The notes under the pieces were generated by a model that was not told where the DNA came from, ran no database searches, and saw only the letters and a list, made by a program, of their open reading frames with translations. A DNA stretch of 12,966 nt from Clostridia bacterium (GTDB taxonomy: Bacteria; Bacillota_A; Clostridia; Oscillospirales; QAKW01), in contig JAFQKO010000143.1 of NCBI GenBank assembly GCA_017396865.1, positions 1-12,966 on the forward strand, written 5' to 3'. Shown here piece after piece: positions 1 through 6,218 of this stretch. A program made the position numbers and the translations under genes. Position 1 is the stretch's first letter, and each line of letters starts with the position of its first letter.

Positions 1-1
1 C

Positions 2-1756
2 ATCACCCCGCAGGCATACGTCGACAATATTGCCGGCGAGATCAAGCGGATCTGGGACCTAATGAACACCACCTATGACCGTTTCATCCGCACCACCGAT
101 CCGATGCACGAAAAGAAGATCCAACAGATCTTCACCAAGCTTTACAATCAGGGCGACATTTACAAGAGCGAATACGAAGGAATGTATTGCACCCCTTGCG
201 AATCCTTCTTCACCGAATCTCAGCTTGTTGACGGCAAATGCCCCGACTGCGGCAGAGAGGTGCATCCTGCCAAGGAGGAGGCCTACTTCTTCAAGCTTTC
301 CAAATACGCAAAGCAGCTGGAGGAGCACATCGAGAGCCATCCCGAGTTCATCTGGCCGCCCGCCCGCAAAAACGAAATGATCAACAATTTCATCAAGCCG
401 GGTCTGCAGGATCTCTGCGTTTCCAGAACCTCCTTCAACTGGGGGATCCCCGTTGAATTCGATCCCGGCCACGTTGTTTACGTTTGGATCGATGCCCTTT
501 CCAACTACATCACCTTTGCAGGCTACGATCCCGAGGGCAACCACACCGAGGAATACAAACAATTCTGGCCTGCCGACCTGCATTTGATCGGTAAGGACAT
601 CGTTCGTTTCCACACCATCTACTGGCCCTGCATCCTGATGGCGCTGGGCGAGGAGCTGCCCAAGCAGGTATTCGGCCATCCCTGGCTGATCATGAGCGAC
701 GGCAAGATGAGTAAATCCAAAGGCAACGTCCTTTACGCCGACGATCTGGTGGATCTCTTCGGCGTGGACGCCGTTCGCTATTTCGTTCTGCATGAGATCC
801 CCTATGCTAACGACGGCATCATCTCCTACGAGCTGATGATGGAGCGGATCAATGCCGACCTTGCCAATATCCTCGGCAACCTGGTCAACCGCACCGTTTC
901 GATGACCAACAAATATTTCGGCGGCGAGATCCGCCCCATCGGCGAAGAGACCGACATCGACCGCGACCTCAAGGCCGTTGCCGCAGAGGTGCCTGCCTTG
1001 GTGGAAAAGCACATGGACGATCTGCACATTGCCGACGCCATCGACGATATCTTCACCCTGCTCCGCCGCGCCAACAAATACGTGGACGAGACCGAGCCCT
1101 GGATCCTCGGCAAGCCTGAGGGGGATCATGCCCGCCTGGCCACCGTGCTCTATAACCTTTTGGAGTGCATCCGCATCGGCGCCACCCTCTTAAAGCCCTT
1201 CATGCCCGAGACTGCCGAAAAGATCTTCGCACAGATCGGAGTCGGCGATCAGTCTTTGGAGGATGCCAAGGTATTCGGCAAGCTGGCGATCGGCGGCCAC
1301 GTAGGCAAGCCTGAGATCCTCTTTGCCAGAATCGATATCCCCAAGAAGCTGGAGGAGATCAAGGCCGCCAAAGAGGCAGCCGCACCCAAGAAGGTTGAAA
1401 AGAAAAAGGAAGAAAAGAAGCCCGAGGGCATTGCCATCATCTCCATTGATGATTTTGCCAAGGTTGCTCTCCGCGTAGCTGAGATCAAGACCTGCGAGCC
1501 GCTCCCCAAGAGCGATAAGCTGCTGATCATGACGGTGGACAATGGCAAGGGCATCAAGCAGGTGCTCTCCGGTATCGCCCAATACTACAAGCCCGAGGAG
1601 CTGATCGGCAAGAAGGTCATCCTGGTGGATAACCTCGCCCCCGCCAAGCTGCGCGGCACCTTAAGCGAAGGGATGCTGCTGGCCGCCGACGCAGGCGACA
1701 AGGTGAAGGTCATCTTTGTAGACGGCGACCTGCCCGCAGGAGCGACCATCCGATGA
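2..1756 (+). CDS. metG: Methionyl-tRNA synthetase, C-terminal 584 residues (5' end outside window)
   Basis: Charges tRNA-Met with methionine in the cytoplasm. The frame is open from base 2 (ITPQAYVDN...), so the first in-window ATG at 62 is internal and the HIGH-bearing start of the Rossmann fold lies upstream. Visible landmarks: a zinc-knuckle pair CTPC (188-199) and CPDC (239-250), FNWGIPVE, YVWIDALSNY, GKDIVRFHTIYWP, and the catalytic KMSKS loop at 704-718. These are followed by the helical anticodon-binding domain. A Lys/Glu-rich linker (about 1380-1425) leads to a C-terminal tRNA-binding OB-fold of the Arc1p/EMAP type (about 1432-1753), as in the long dimeric MetG of many Bacillota. The stop overlaps the tatD start (ATGA), so translation is probably coupled. 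metG-tatD is a common gene order. Identity is certain; only the missing start limits the call. Confidence 0.97.
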   Translation: MTPQAYVDNIAGEIKRIWDLMNTTYDRFIRTTDPMHEKKIQQIFTKLYNQGDIYKSEYEGMYCTPCESFFTESQLVDGKCPDCGREVHPAKEEAYFFKLSKYAKQLEEHIESHPEFIWPPARKNEMINNFIKPGLQDLCVSRTSFNWGIPVEFDPGHVVYVWIDALSNYITFAGYDPEGNHTEEYKQFWPADLHLIGKDIVRFHTIYWPCILMALGEELPKQVFGHPWLIMSDGKMSKSKGNVLYADDLVDLFGVDAVRYFVLHEIPYANDGIISYELMMERINADLANILGNLVNRTVSMTNKYFGGEIRPIGEETDIDRDLKAVAAEVPALVEKHMDDLHIADAIDDIFTLLRRANKYVDETEPWILGKPEGDHARLATVLYNLLECIRIGATLLKPFMPETAEKIFAQIGVGDQSLEDAKVFGKLAIGGHVGKPEILFARIDIPKKLEEIKAAKEAAAPKKVEKKKEEKKPEGIAIISIDDFAKVALRVAEIKTCEPLPKSDKLLIMTVDNGKGIKQVLSGIAQYYKPEELIGKKVILVDNLAPAKLRGTLSEGMLLAADAGDKVKVIFVDGDLPAGATIR

Positions 1757-2517
1757 TCGACGTTCATACCCATTTGGACGATGCGCAGTTTGATGCGGAT
1801 CGCAACGAATTAATCGAACAAATGAAAGAGGCGGGCCTTGCCCGCCTCATCAATTCCGGCAGCAGCCACGCCTCCTGCCGCCGCGCCCTACAACTTGCCA
1901 AGGAGCATGACTTTATCTACTGCTCCATCGGCATCTACCCCCACGACACCATGGAGCTGGAGCAAAACGGCACCGCCGAGCTGGAGCAGATGCTCCAAGC
2001 GGAAAAGGTGGTAGCAGTCGGCGAGATCGGGCTGGACTACTATTACGACGACGTCCCCCGCGAGATCCAGAAAAAATGGCTGCACCGCCAATTGGAATTG
2101 GCAGAAAAATACCGTCTGCCGGTGGTGATCCATTGCCGCGATGCCATGCGGGATACGCTGGAGATCCTCCGCGCCCACCCCGCCGTGCACGGCATCTTCC
2201 ATTGTTACAGCGGGTCGGTGGAATCGTTGCAGGAGGTGCTGAAGCTGGGCTACTCCATCTCGCTGGGCGGGGTTGTCACCTTTAAAAACGCAAGGGTCGC
2301 CAAGGAAGTTGCGACGGCGGTGCCTGCCGATCGCCTGATGCTGGAGACCGATGCGCCCTACCTCGCCCCCGTTCCCTACCGAGGCAAGCGCAATTCCTCC
2401 CTCTACCTCCCCGCCACCGCAGCAGAAATTGCCGCCCTGCGCGGCACGACCCCCGAGGAGATTGAACGCATCACCGACGAGAATGCAACAAGAATGTTTT
2501 TTAGGAGAGCAAAATAA
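1753..2517 (+). CDS. tatD: TatD family metal-dependent hydrolase (DNase)
   Basis: A 254-residue TIM-barrel metallohydrolase of the TatD/YcfH family, whose members act as 3'-5' DNases. The metal and catalytic ligands are all in place: the HTH pair H5/H7 in MIDVHTHLDD, E91 in VGEIGLDYYY, H127 in VIHCRD, H150 in FHCYSG and D200 in ETDAPYLAP, followed by PVPYRGKRN. Length is normal for the family. The start overlaps the metG stop by 4 bp. Oddity: the last residues after MFF are RRAK, while a second, diverged copy of the gene's 3' end at 3618-3704 ends MFFS-stop. The AGG AGA codons of this new end (2503-2508) form the Shine-Dalgarno of the next gene. The C-terminus therefore seems to have been rebuilt when the downstream cassette arrived. 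The substrate in this organism is not shown by the sequence. Confidence 0.95.
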   Translation: MIDVHTHLDDAQFDADRNELIEQMKEAGLARLINSGSSHASCRRALQLAKEHDFIYCSIGIYPHDTMELEQNGTAELEQMLQAEKVVAVGEIGLDYYYDDVPREIQKKWLHRQLELAEKYRLPVVIHCRDAMRDTLEILRAHPAVHGIFHCYSGSVESLQEVLKLGYSISLGGVVTFKNARVAKEVATAVPADRLMLETDAPYLAPVPYRGKRNSSLYLPATAAEIAALRGTTPEEIERITDENATRMFFRRAK

Positions 2518-2519
2518 AC

Positions 2520-3536
2520 ATGTCAAAAAATATTATCTCGCCCGAGCAGATGGCATTGACTATCTTCAAAACCGCAACACTCAATATGCGTAATTTTCAA
2601 GCACATTGCAATAAAAAAGGCTATACTTTCTTCCAAGATGTCAACATTGAAAAAGTCCAGCTCTATTCTTTGCTTTTTTCTTATAATTTTATGACAACTG
2701 TTTTATCCAAAAAATATTCCCCTTCTGTTCTTGACGAGGTCCTTGAACCTGCTTATAGTATCATAGAAGAAATCTTCCCCCATATTGGAAAAGAAAAGCT
2801 AAACAACTTATTAAAGAAGATTAAAAGATTATCTCTTCCCCTCTTTATTTCTCCCAATTATTCCATATCATTATCCAAAGTATTTCTCTCGTTCACTACT
2901 GATTCAAAAAAATATCTAGACGATAGTTCCATCATCATGGATGTTGCTATCGAATTGACAGCATGGATGAAATACAGTGAATTTATTATAAAAGAATATA
3001 AAATCAAAAAAGCAAGGAAATCTCTTTGGAAACACAGTATCCACGAAAAGCAATTAGCTGAACACCTTGCTGCTTTTATCCGTTTGAGTGCAAAAGAATT
3101 CTATGAACACTGTATTCACGAAGAAAAATATGATGATCACTATTCTTTTGGACTCGAAAGGCTTCTCTACTTTTCTTATTTTTATCAATTTTCATTTATC
3201 AAGAATTCTCTATCAAATAGCTTTTCAGAATCCACGGCCAAAAGAGTCTCCAATCATATTAAAGATTCGCTTCACCGCTCCATAAACACCATTATTGGAG
3301 AAAAAGAAACAATTGAATCTAAAACAAGATTCCTTCAAATAAATCAATCAAGTTCACCAACTATAGATTCAGTTACCAAAACCGCTTCATCTTTCATTTA
3401 TGGAGTCAATGAAGTTGATGACGATCTATATGAAGACGATCCAGAACTTATCACAGATATCGCCATTGAACTATTAACTTGGAAAATGCAAAGTGAATTT
3501 TTGGTAAAAGAATATGAACATTACAGCGTCCTGTAA
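2520..3536 (+). CDS. Hypothetical protein in an AT-rich cassette inserted after tatD; internal 27-residue repeat
   Basis: I do not recognise this 338-residue protein. The start is supported by AGGAGA at 2503-2508, 11 nt before ATG and inside the last codons of tatD, so it is probably translated from the metG-tatD transcript. No signal peptide, clear membrane segment, HTH or nuclease motif is visible. The protein is rich in K, S, I, F and Y and looks mostly helical. Residues 134-160 (DDSSIIMDVAIELTAW..SEFIIKEY) and 306-332 (DDPELITDIAIELLTW..SEFLVKEY) match at 15 of 27 positions, and the second copy almost reaches the C-terminus. Base composition is much richer in A/T than metG, tatD or the acetyltransferase, with AT-ending codons, which suggests transfer. 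It is followed by its own hairpin terminator and then by a partial tatD copy. A selfish or defence-type cargo gene is possible but unproven. Confidence 0.8.
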   Translation: MSKNIISPEQMALTIFKTATLNMRNFQAHCNKKGYTFFQDVNIEKVQLYSLLFSYNFMTTVLSKKYSPSVLDEVLEPAYSIIEEIFPHIGKEKLNNLLKKIKRLSLPLFISPNYSISLSKVFLSFTTDSKKYLDDSSIIMDVAIELTAWMKYSEFIIKEYKIKKARKSLWKHSIHEKQLAEHLAAFIRLSAKEFYEHCIHEEKYDDHYSFGLERLLYFSYFYQFSFIKNSLSNSFSESTAKRVSNHIKDSLHRSINTIIGEKETIESKTRFLQINQSSSPTIDSVTKTASSFIYGVNEVDDDLYEDDPELITDIAIELLTWKMQSEFLVKEYEHYSVL

Positions 3537-3569
3537 ACCAAATATTTTCTTTTCCTTTTATTAACCCCA

Positions 3570-3600
3570 AAACGAGCAGAAATCTCTGCTCGTTTCTTTA
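3570..3600 (+). terminator. Intrinsic terminator of the AT-rich cassette gene
   Basis: Perfect 11-bp stem AAACGAGCAGA (3570-3580) / TCTGCTCGTTT (3585-3595) with loop AATC, ending in TTTCTTTA. It lies 34 nt after the stop at 3536 and ends the transcript inside the inserted segment. Confidence 0.8.
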
Positions 3601-3617
3601 TAGATCATAAAAAGGAC

Positions 3618-3704
3618 GCAGATTTTGCCGCCCTGCGCGGCACGACCCCCGAGGAGATTGAACGCATCACTGACGAAAATGCAACGAGAATGTTTTTCTC
3701 ATAA
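3618..3704 (+). pseudogene. Duplicated 3' end of tatD (remnant, last ~28 codons)
   Basis: 3627-3697 aligns with 2431-2501 of tatD over 71 bp with 3 internal differences, plus one at the last base where the copies part. The nine bases before it (GCAGATTTT against GCAGAAATT) also match with two changes. In the tatD frame the remnant reads ADFAALRGTTPEEIERITD, then ENATRMFFS-stop at 3702-3704. All three internal differences are third-codon and synonymous (ACC/ACT, GAG/GAA, ACA/ACG); the two upstream ones are E to D and I to F. That pattern means both copies diverged as coding sequence, so this is likely the real tatD end of another lineage or of the ancestral locus, not a recent local duplication. 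There is no start codon, so it is not a gene by itself. Confidence 0.9.
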
Positions 3705-3746
3705 AAAACTTCTGCGGGCCTTTTTCATTCAAGGAGATCGTGAGTA

Positions 3747-4487
3747 ATGACGCAAAAAGAACTTTATCAAATCGCAAAGGAGCAATCGGCGCTGGAGTTG
3801 GGCTGCACTGCAAAGGACTTTGAAACAGGCGGTGTTTTCGAAGCCGTTACCCATCCGAAGGCACGAAAATACCTGAAGCTGCCCTTTGATTTCCAGCTTG
3901 TTTACTACGGAGGTAAGGCGGTGATTTCCGCCAAGCGAGAGCTGCACAGCCTTGCCGCCGACTATCTGGAAAAATATCCCGATTATCGGGGCTTTCAGAC
4001 CCCTGCCCTCAACGAGCTTTCCGACGCCCTGCGCCCCTATGGGTTGGCGCCGCGGCACATGGCCGAGTATTTCCTGCCCGATCCCGCAGGAATCCCCGAT
4101 CTTCCCTGCCCCTTTGAAACCCGCCTGCTGACTCAGCCGGATTTCAAAGACCTATACTTGCCGGAATGGAGCAACGCTCTCTGCGCCGACCGCGCCCATC
4201 TGGATGTGCTGGGGGTCGGGGCCTACGACAACGGCAGATTGATTGGCTTTGCCGCCTGCTCGGCTGACGGCGAGGAGATGTGGCAGATCGGCATCGACGT
4301 CCTGCCGGAATACCGCCGCCAAGGGATTGCCTCTGCCCTGACCGCGCGGCTGGCCAAGGAGATCCTTGCTCACGATAAGGTACCCTTTTACTGTGCCGCC
4401 TGGTCAAACGTCCCTTCGGCGCGCAACGCCATCAAAAGCGGCTTCCGACCCGCCTGGGTCGAACTGACCGCCAAACCAACCGCATAA
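3747..4487 (+). CDS. GNAT family N-acetyltransferase
   Basis: A 246-residue protein with a C-terminal GNAT fold that transfers an acetyl group from acetyl-CoA to an unknown acceptor. The acetyl-CoA pyrophosphate loop is clear at residues 182-200: IDVLPEYRRQGIASAL fits the V-x-x-x-x-R-x-x-G-x-A pattern. The strand before it (LIGFAACSADGEEMWQIGID) and the following CAAWSNVPSARNAIKSGFRPAW (N-x-x-A-x-x-x-Y/S-G-F type) are also typical. The first ~125 residues are not a standard GNAT part and may bind the substrate. The start has AAGGAGAT at 3731-3738, 8 nt before ATG. It sits just past the tatD remnant, so before the cassette arrived it probably followed tatD directly. It converges on the XRE gene with a shared terminator. 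The substrate cannot be predicted. Confidence 0.88.
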   Translation: MTQKELYQIAKEQSALELGCTAKDFETGGVFEAVTHPKARKYLKLPFDFQLVYYGGKAVISAKRELHSLAADYLEKYPDYRGFQTPALNELSDALRPYGLAPRHMAEYFLPDPAGIPDLPCPFETRLLTQPDFKDLYLPEWSNALCADRAHLDVLGVGAYDNGRLIGFAACSADGEEMWQIGIDVLPEYRRQGIASALTARLAKEILAHDKVPFYCAAWSNVPSARNAIKSGFRPAWVELTAKPTA

Positions 4488-4488
4488 A

Positions 4489-4521
4489 AACTGCTGCTTT
4501 GGAAAATCCAAAGCAGCAGTT
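4489..4521. terminator. Bidirectional terminator between the acetyltransferase and the XRE regulator
   Basis: 15-bp stem: AACTGCTGCTTTGGA (4489-4503), loop AAA, TCCAAAGCAGCAGTT (4507-4521). The minus-strand product ends in five T (4486-4490), making it a strong terminator for the regulator. The + strand tail TTCATTATTTC is weaker but usable. Confidence 0.88.
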
Positions 4522-4523
4522 CA

Positions 4524-5195
4524 TTATTTCTTTCTTGCGCCGATGGCGGTTTCGGTATTTTGAAGCAAGGTCAACAGCGAGGTAGCAAAGACGGAATACT
4601 TCTCGCGGATGGCGTTTTCATCCATCGCGGGCAGCTCCTTGATCGCCTGCAGGCGGCGGCGGATGGAAACCTCCAAATTCTTCATGGCGGCATCGGCCAT
4701 CAGGTCGGCAACGTCGTGCTCCGCACCAAAGAAGGTTTGAGGATTTTCGCCGTTGGCATCATAAAGGGTACGGTACATTCTGGCAACGCTGATCTCGAGA
4801 TACATCGAAACGTCGTTGATGAGCTCCTTATCGCCGATGGTACCAAGAAGATCCTCTACCACGGTGACGGAATTGCAGATCAGTTTTTTATTCAGCACAG
4901 GAAGCAGGCTGCCCTTGCCGCGGTTGCCCTGCCCTGCCGCATCCTCATCGGGGACTTCGTCCAAGGTGATGGGCGAGCCGTTCTTCTCCAGCGAACGACC
5001 CAGCAGATAATCCACGGAAACACCGTAGAAATCGGCGGCACGCACCAAAAAGAGCAGGCCGCACTCACGGATTCCCTTCTCATAATGGGAAAGCAACGCC
5101 TGAGAGATCCCCAGCGCCTCCGCTACCTTTTTTTGAGAATAGCCCGCTTCCTTCCGCAGATGGGTCAGGATACGGGGAAAATCCGAGATTGCCAT
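4524..5195 (-). CDS. XRE-family HTH transcriptional regulator with large C-terminal domain
   Basis: A 223-residue DNA-binding protein. Residues 10-66 form a Cro/C1-type HTH: LTHLRKEAGYSQKKVAEALG, ISQALLSHYEKGIRE, then FYGVSVDYLLGRS. An acidic linker (about 79-95) leads to a helical C-terminal domain of about 120 residues that I cannot assign and that may bind a ligand or dimerise. I chose the ATG at 5195, which has GGAGG 8 nt upstream. A longer frame to 5258 exists, but it would start inside the -35 box of a very good promoter (5230-5258). The gene is divergent from hpf. Since its promoter overlaps a small inverted repeat, self-control is likely, and an effect on hpf is possible. Composition matches the core genes. 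Confidence 0.88.
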   Translation of the reverse strand: MAISDFPRILTHLRKEAGYSQKKVAEALGISQALLSHYEKGIRECGLLFLVRAADFYGVSVDYLLGRSLEKNGSPITLDEVPDEDAAGQGNRGKGSLLPVLNKKLICNSVTVVEDLLGTIGDKELINDVSMYLEISVARMYRTLYDANGENPQTFFGAEHDVADLMADAAMKNLEVSIRRRLQAIKELPAMDENAIREKYSVFATSLLTLLQNTETAIGARKK

Positions 5196-5229
5196 GCTTT
5201 GTTCCTCCAGCAGTTTTGTGTACCTTTTT

Positions 5230-5258
5230 ATTATACCGAAAGTATTAACCAAAGTCAA
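5230..5258 (-). promoter_or_regulatory. SigA-type promoter of the XRE regulator
   Basis: On the minus strand -35 TTGACT (5253-5258), 17-bp spacer, -10 TATAAT (5230-5235). The predicted start near 5223 gives a leader of about 28 nt with GGAGG before ATG 5195. This is what decides the start codon of the gene. Confidence 0.85.
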
Positions 5259-5268
5259 GAAATTTGAC
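5254..5268. promoter_or_regulatory. Possible operator overlapping the XRE -35 box
   Basis: Inverted repeat GTCAA-N5-TTGAC covers the -35 hexamer of the XRE promoter. XRE regulators often bind such short dyads at their own promoter. The arms are only 5 bp, so chance is a real alternative. Confidence 0.35.
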
Positions 5269-5301
5269 GGAAGTTGCTAAAGTTTGGCAATTCTGCCTAA
5301 A

Positions 5302-5353
5302 TTGTTAAAATCGTTCAAAACAGCTATACTTTTTTGAATTTATGTGGTATAAT
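5302..5353 (+). promoter_or_regulatory. Tandem promoters of hpf
   Basis: P1: TTGTTA (5302-5307), 17-bp spacer, TATACT (5325-5330). P2: extended -10 TG-G-TATAAT (5345-5353) with no good -35. The leader from P2 is about 50 nt, ending in AAAGGAG (5393-5399). Two start sites would fit the growth-phase control usual for hibernation factors. Confidence 0.6.
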
Positions 5354-5408
5354 ATTACCAACGAAGATCCAAAAAGGGTCTTGAATTTAACCAAAGGAGT
5401 TGACCTCA

Positions 5409-5924
5409 ATGAAAACAACGTACGTGACCAAGAAGCTGAATCTTTCCGAAAAAGAAAAGCAAACCATCGAGAAAAAGATTTTGAAGCTGAATAAATTTTT
5501 CACCGATGATGCAGCCGCCATCCTCACCTTCACGGTTGTTCGGGAGGAGGTCACCGTTGAGATCACCATCAAGGATCGCGGCCTCCTCTTCCGCGGCGAG
5601 CGCACCGCGATCGACAAAATGATGGCTATTGACGAAATCATCGATCTGCTGATCCGTCAGGTTCGCAAGAATAAGACCCGCCTTTCCAAAGCCCTCTACG
5701 CAGAAGAGCCTGAATTTGAAGCTTGGGACGAGGGCGAGGACGAGCTGGACTTGGTGAAAACCAAAGAAGTATTCCTGCGGCCGATGAGCTTAGACGAGGC
5801 GATCATGCAGATGAATCTTTTGGATCACAACTTCTTTATGTTTTTGGATAGCGACACCGAGCGGATCGGCGTCGTATACCGCCGCAAGGACGGCAAATAC
5901 GGTCTGATTCGCAGCGAGAACTGA
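5409..5924 (+). CDS. hpf: Long-form ribosome hibernation promoting factor (HPF)
   Basis: A 171-residue protein that binds the decoding region of the 30S subunit and joins two ribosomes into inactive 100S dimers in slow growth or stress. Residues 1-95 form the S30AE/YfiA-type domain (MKTTYVTKKLNLSEKEKQTI, a basic R/K-rich helix, then VRKNKTRLSKAL). An acidic linker (96-113) follows, and then the C-terminal dimerisation domain of long HPF at 114-169 with its very conserved KTKEVFLRPMSLDEAIMQM, LLDHNFFMF and VVYRRKDGKYGLI. I chose ATG 5409, 9 nt after AAAGGAG; an in-frame TTG at 5400 directly touches the SD and is unlikely. Length is slightly short for the long form. It is transcribed alone from two candidate promoters to a strong terminator. 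Confidence 0.95.
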   Translation: MKTTYVTKKLNLSEKEKQTIEKKILKLNKFFTDDAAAILTFTVVREEVTVEITIKDRGLLFRGERTAIDKMMAIDEIIDLLIRQVRKNKTRLSKALYAEEPEFEAWDEGEDELDLVKTKEVFLRPMSLDEAIMQMNLLDHNFFMFLDSDTERIGVVYRRKDGKYGLIRSEN

Positions 5925-5935
5925 TTATAACCATA

Positions 5936-5967
5936 AAAATACGGGATGCGAAAGCATCCCGTATTTT
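5936..5967 (+). terminator. Intrinsic terminator of hpf
   Basis: Perfect 14-bp stem AAAATACGGGATGC (5936-5949) / GCATCCCGTATTTT (5954-5967) capped by a GAAA tetraloop, 11 nt after the stop. The A-rich left side and T-rich right side allow it to work on both strands. Confidence 0.9.
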
Positions 5968-5968
5968 A

Positions 5969-6202
5969 CGTTACATTAATTCCGCCATATCAAAACCGCT
6001 CAAAAGTGGTGAGATTTTGTTCAACTTGAGTGACGGCGTATGTCGATACGCCGAACGAAAGTTGGACGAAAGATTGCCGCTTTTTCGTTACATTAATTCC
6101 GCCATATCAAAACCGCTCAAAAGTGGTGAGATTTTGTTCAACTTGAGTGACGGCGTATGTCGATACGCCGAACGAAAGTTGGACGGAAGATTGCCGCTTT
6201 TC
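5969..6202. repeat. Tandem duplication of a 117-bp structured unit
   Basis: Copy 1 is 5969-6085 and copy 2 is 6086-6202; they differ by one base in the tail (GGACGAAAG against GGACGGAAG) and at the last base. The unit fills nearly the whole gap between the hpf terminator and the fucI stop. Each unit folds, shown for copy 1, as ACCGCT-CAAA-AGTGGT (5995-6010) and a longer hairpin GTTCAACTT (6019-6027) / AAGTTGGAC (6059-6067). The longer hairpin encloses CGGCGTAT-GTCG-ATACGCCG (6034-6053). In both outer stems the one non-Watson-Crick pair is G-U if read as + strand RNA. Because 117 is a multiple of three, a spurious frame stays open, but it has only a TTG start and no convincing SD. I take it as a non-coding repeat, possibly of a dispersed family. 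Confidence 0.85.
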
Positions 6203-6218
6203 AGCGGTTTTTATTTAT
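6194..6218 (+). terminator. Small terminator-like hairpin at the end of the 117-bp repeat
   Basis: CCGCT-TTTC-AGCGG (6194-6207) followed by TTTTTATTTAT on the + strand, ending over the fucI stop. On the minus strand the same bases form a GAAA-capped hairpin just after fucI, but no T-run follows, so it would be a poor terminator for fucI. The stem is only 5 bp. Confidence 0.4.

Larger units (their letters stand above)
2422..3697. mobile_element. Putative ~1.2 kb cassette flanked by direct repeats of the tatD 3' end
   Basis: Direct repeats 2422-2501 and 3618-3697 are offset by 1196 bp and bracket one AT-rich gene with its terminator. Integrative elements that insert in the 3' end of a gene and restore it give this picture, and so does recombination through a short tatD homology with DNA from a relative. 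No integrase, transposase or inverted terminal ends are encoded inside, so mobility in its own right is not shown. The copy fused to the full gene ends RRAK and supplies the ribosome binding site for the cargo; the outer copy keeps a compact MFFS end. Confidence 0.55.

Noticed and set aside
59..1129. 356-codon minus-strand frame over metG
   Set aside because: Shadow of the metG reading frame, kept open by its codon bias; no SD or recognisable domain.
2422..3697. Insertion sequence or transposon
   Set aside because: No transposase, no terminal inverted repeats and no short target duplication; the flanking repeats are gene ends of about 80 bp.
5196..5258. 21-codon N-terminal extension of the XRE regulator
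   Set aside because: The extension covers the promoter's -10 and begins in the -35; the ATG at 5195 has a proper GGAGG.
5400..5408. Upstream TTG start for hpf
   Set aside because: It touches the SD directly; ATG 5409 has normal spacing and gives the typical HPF N-terminus.
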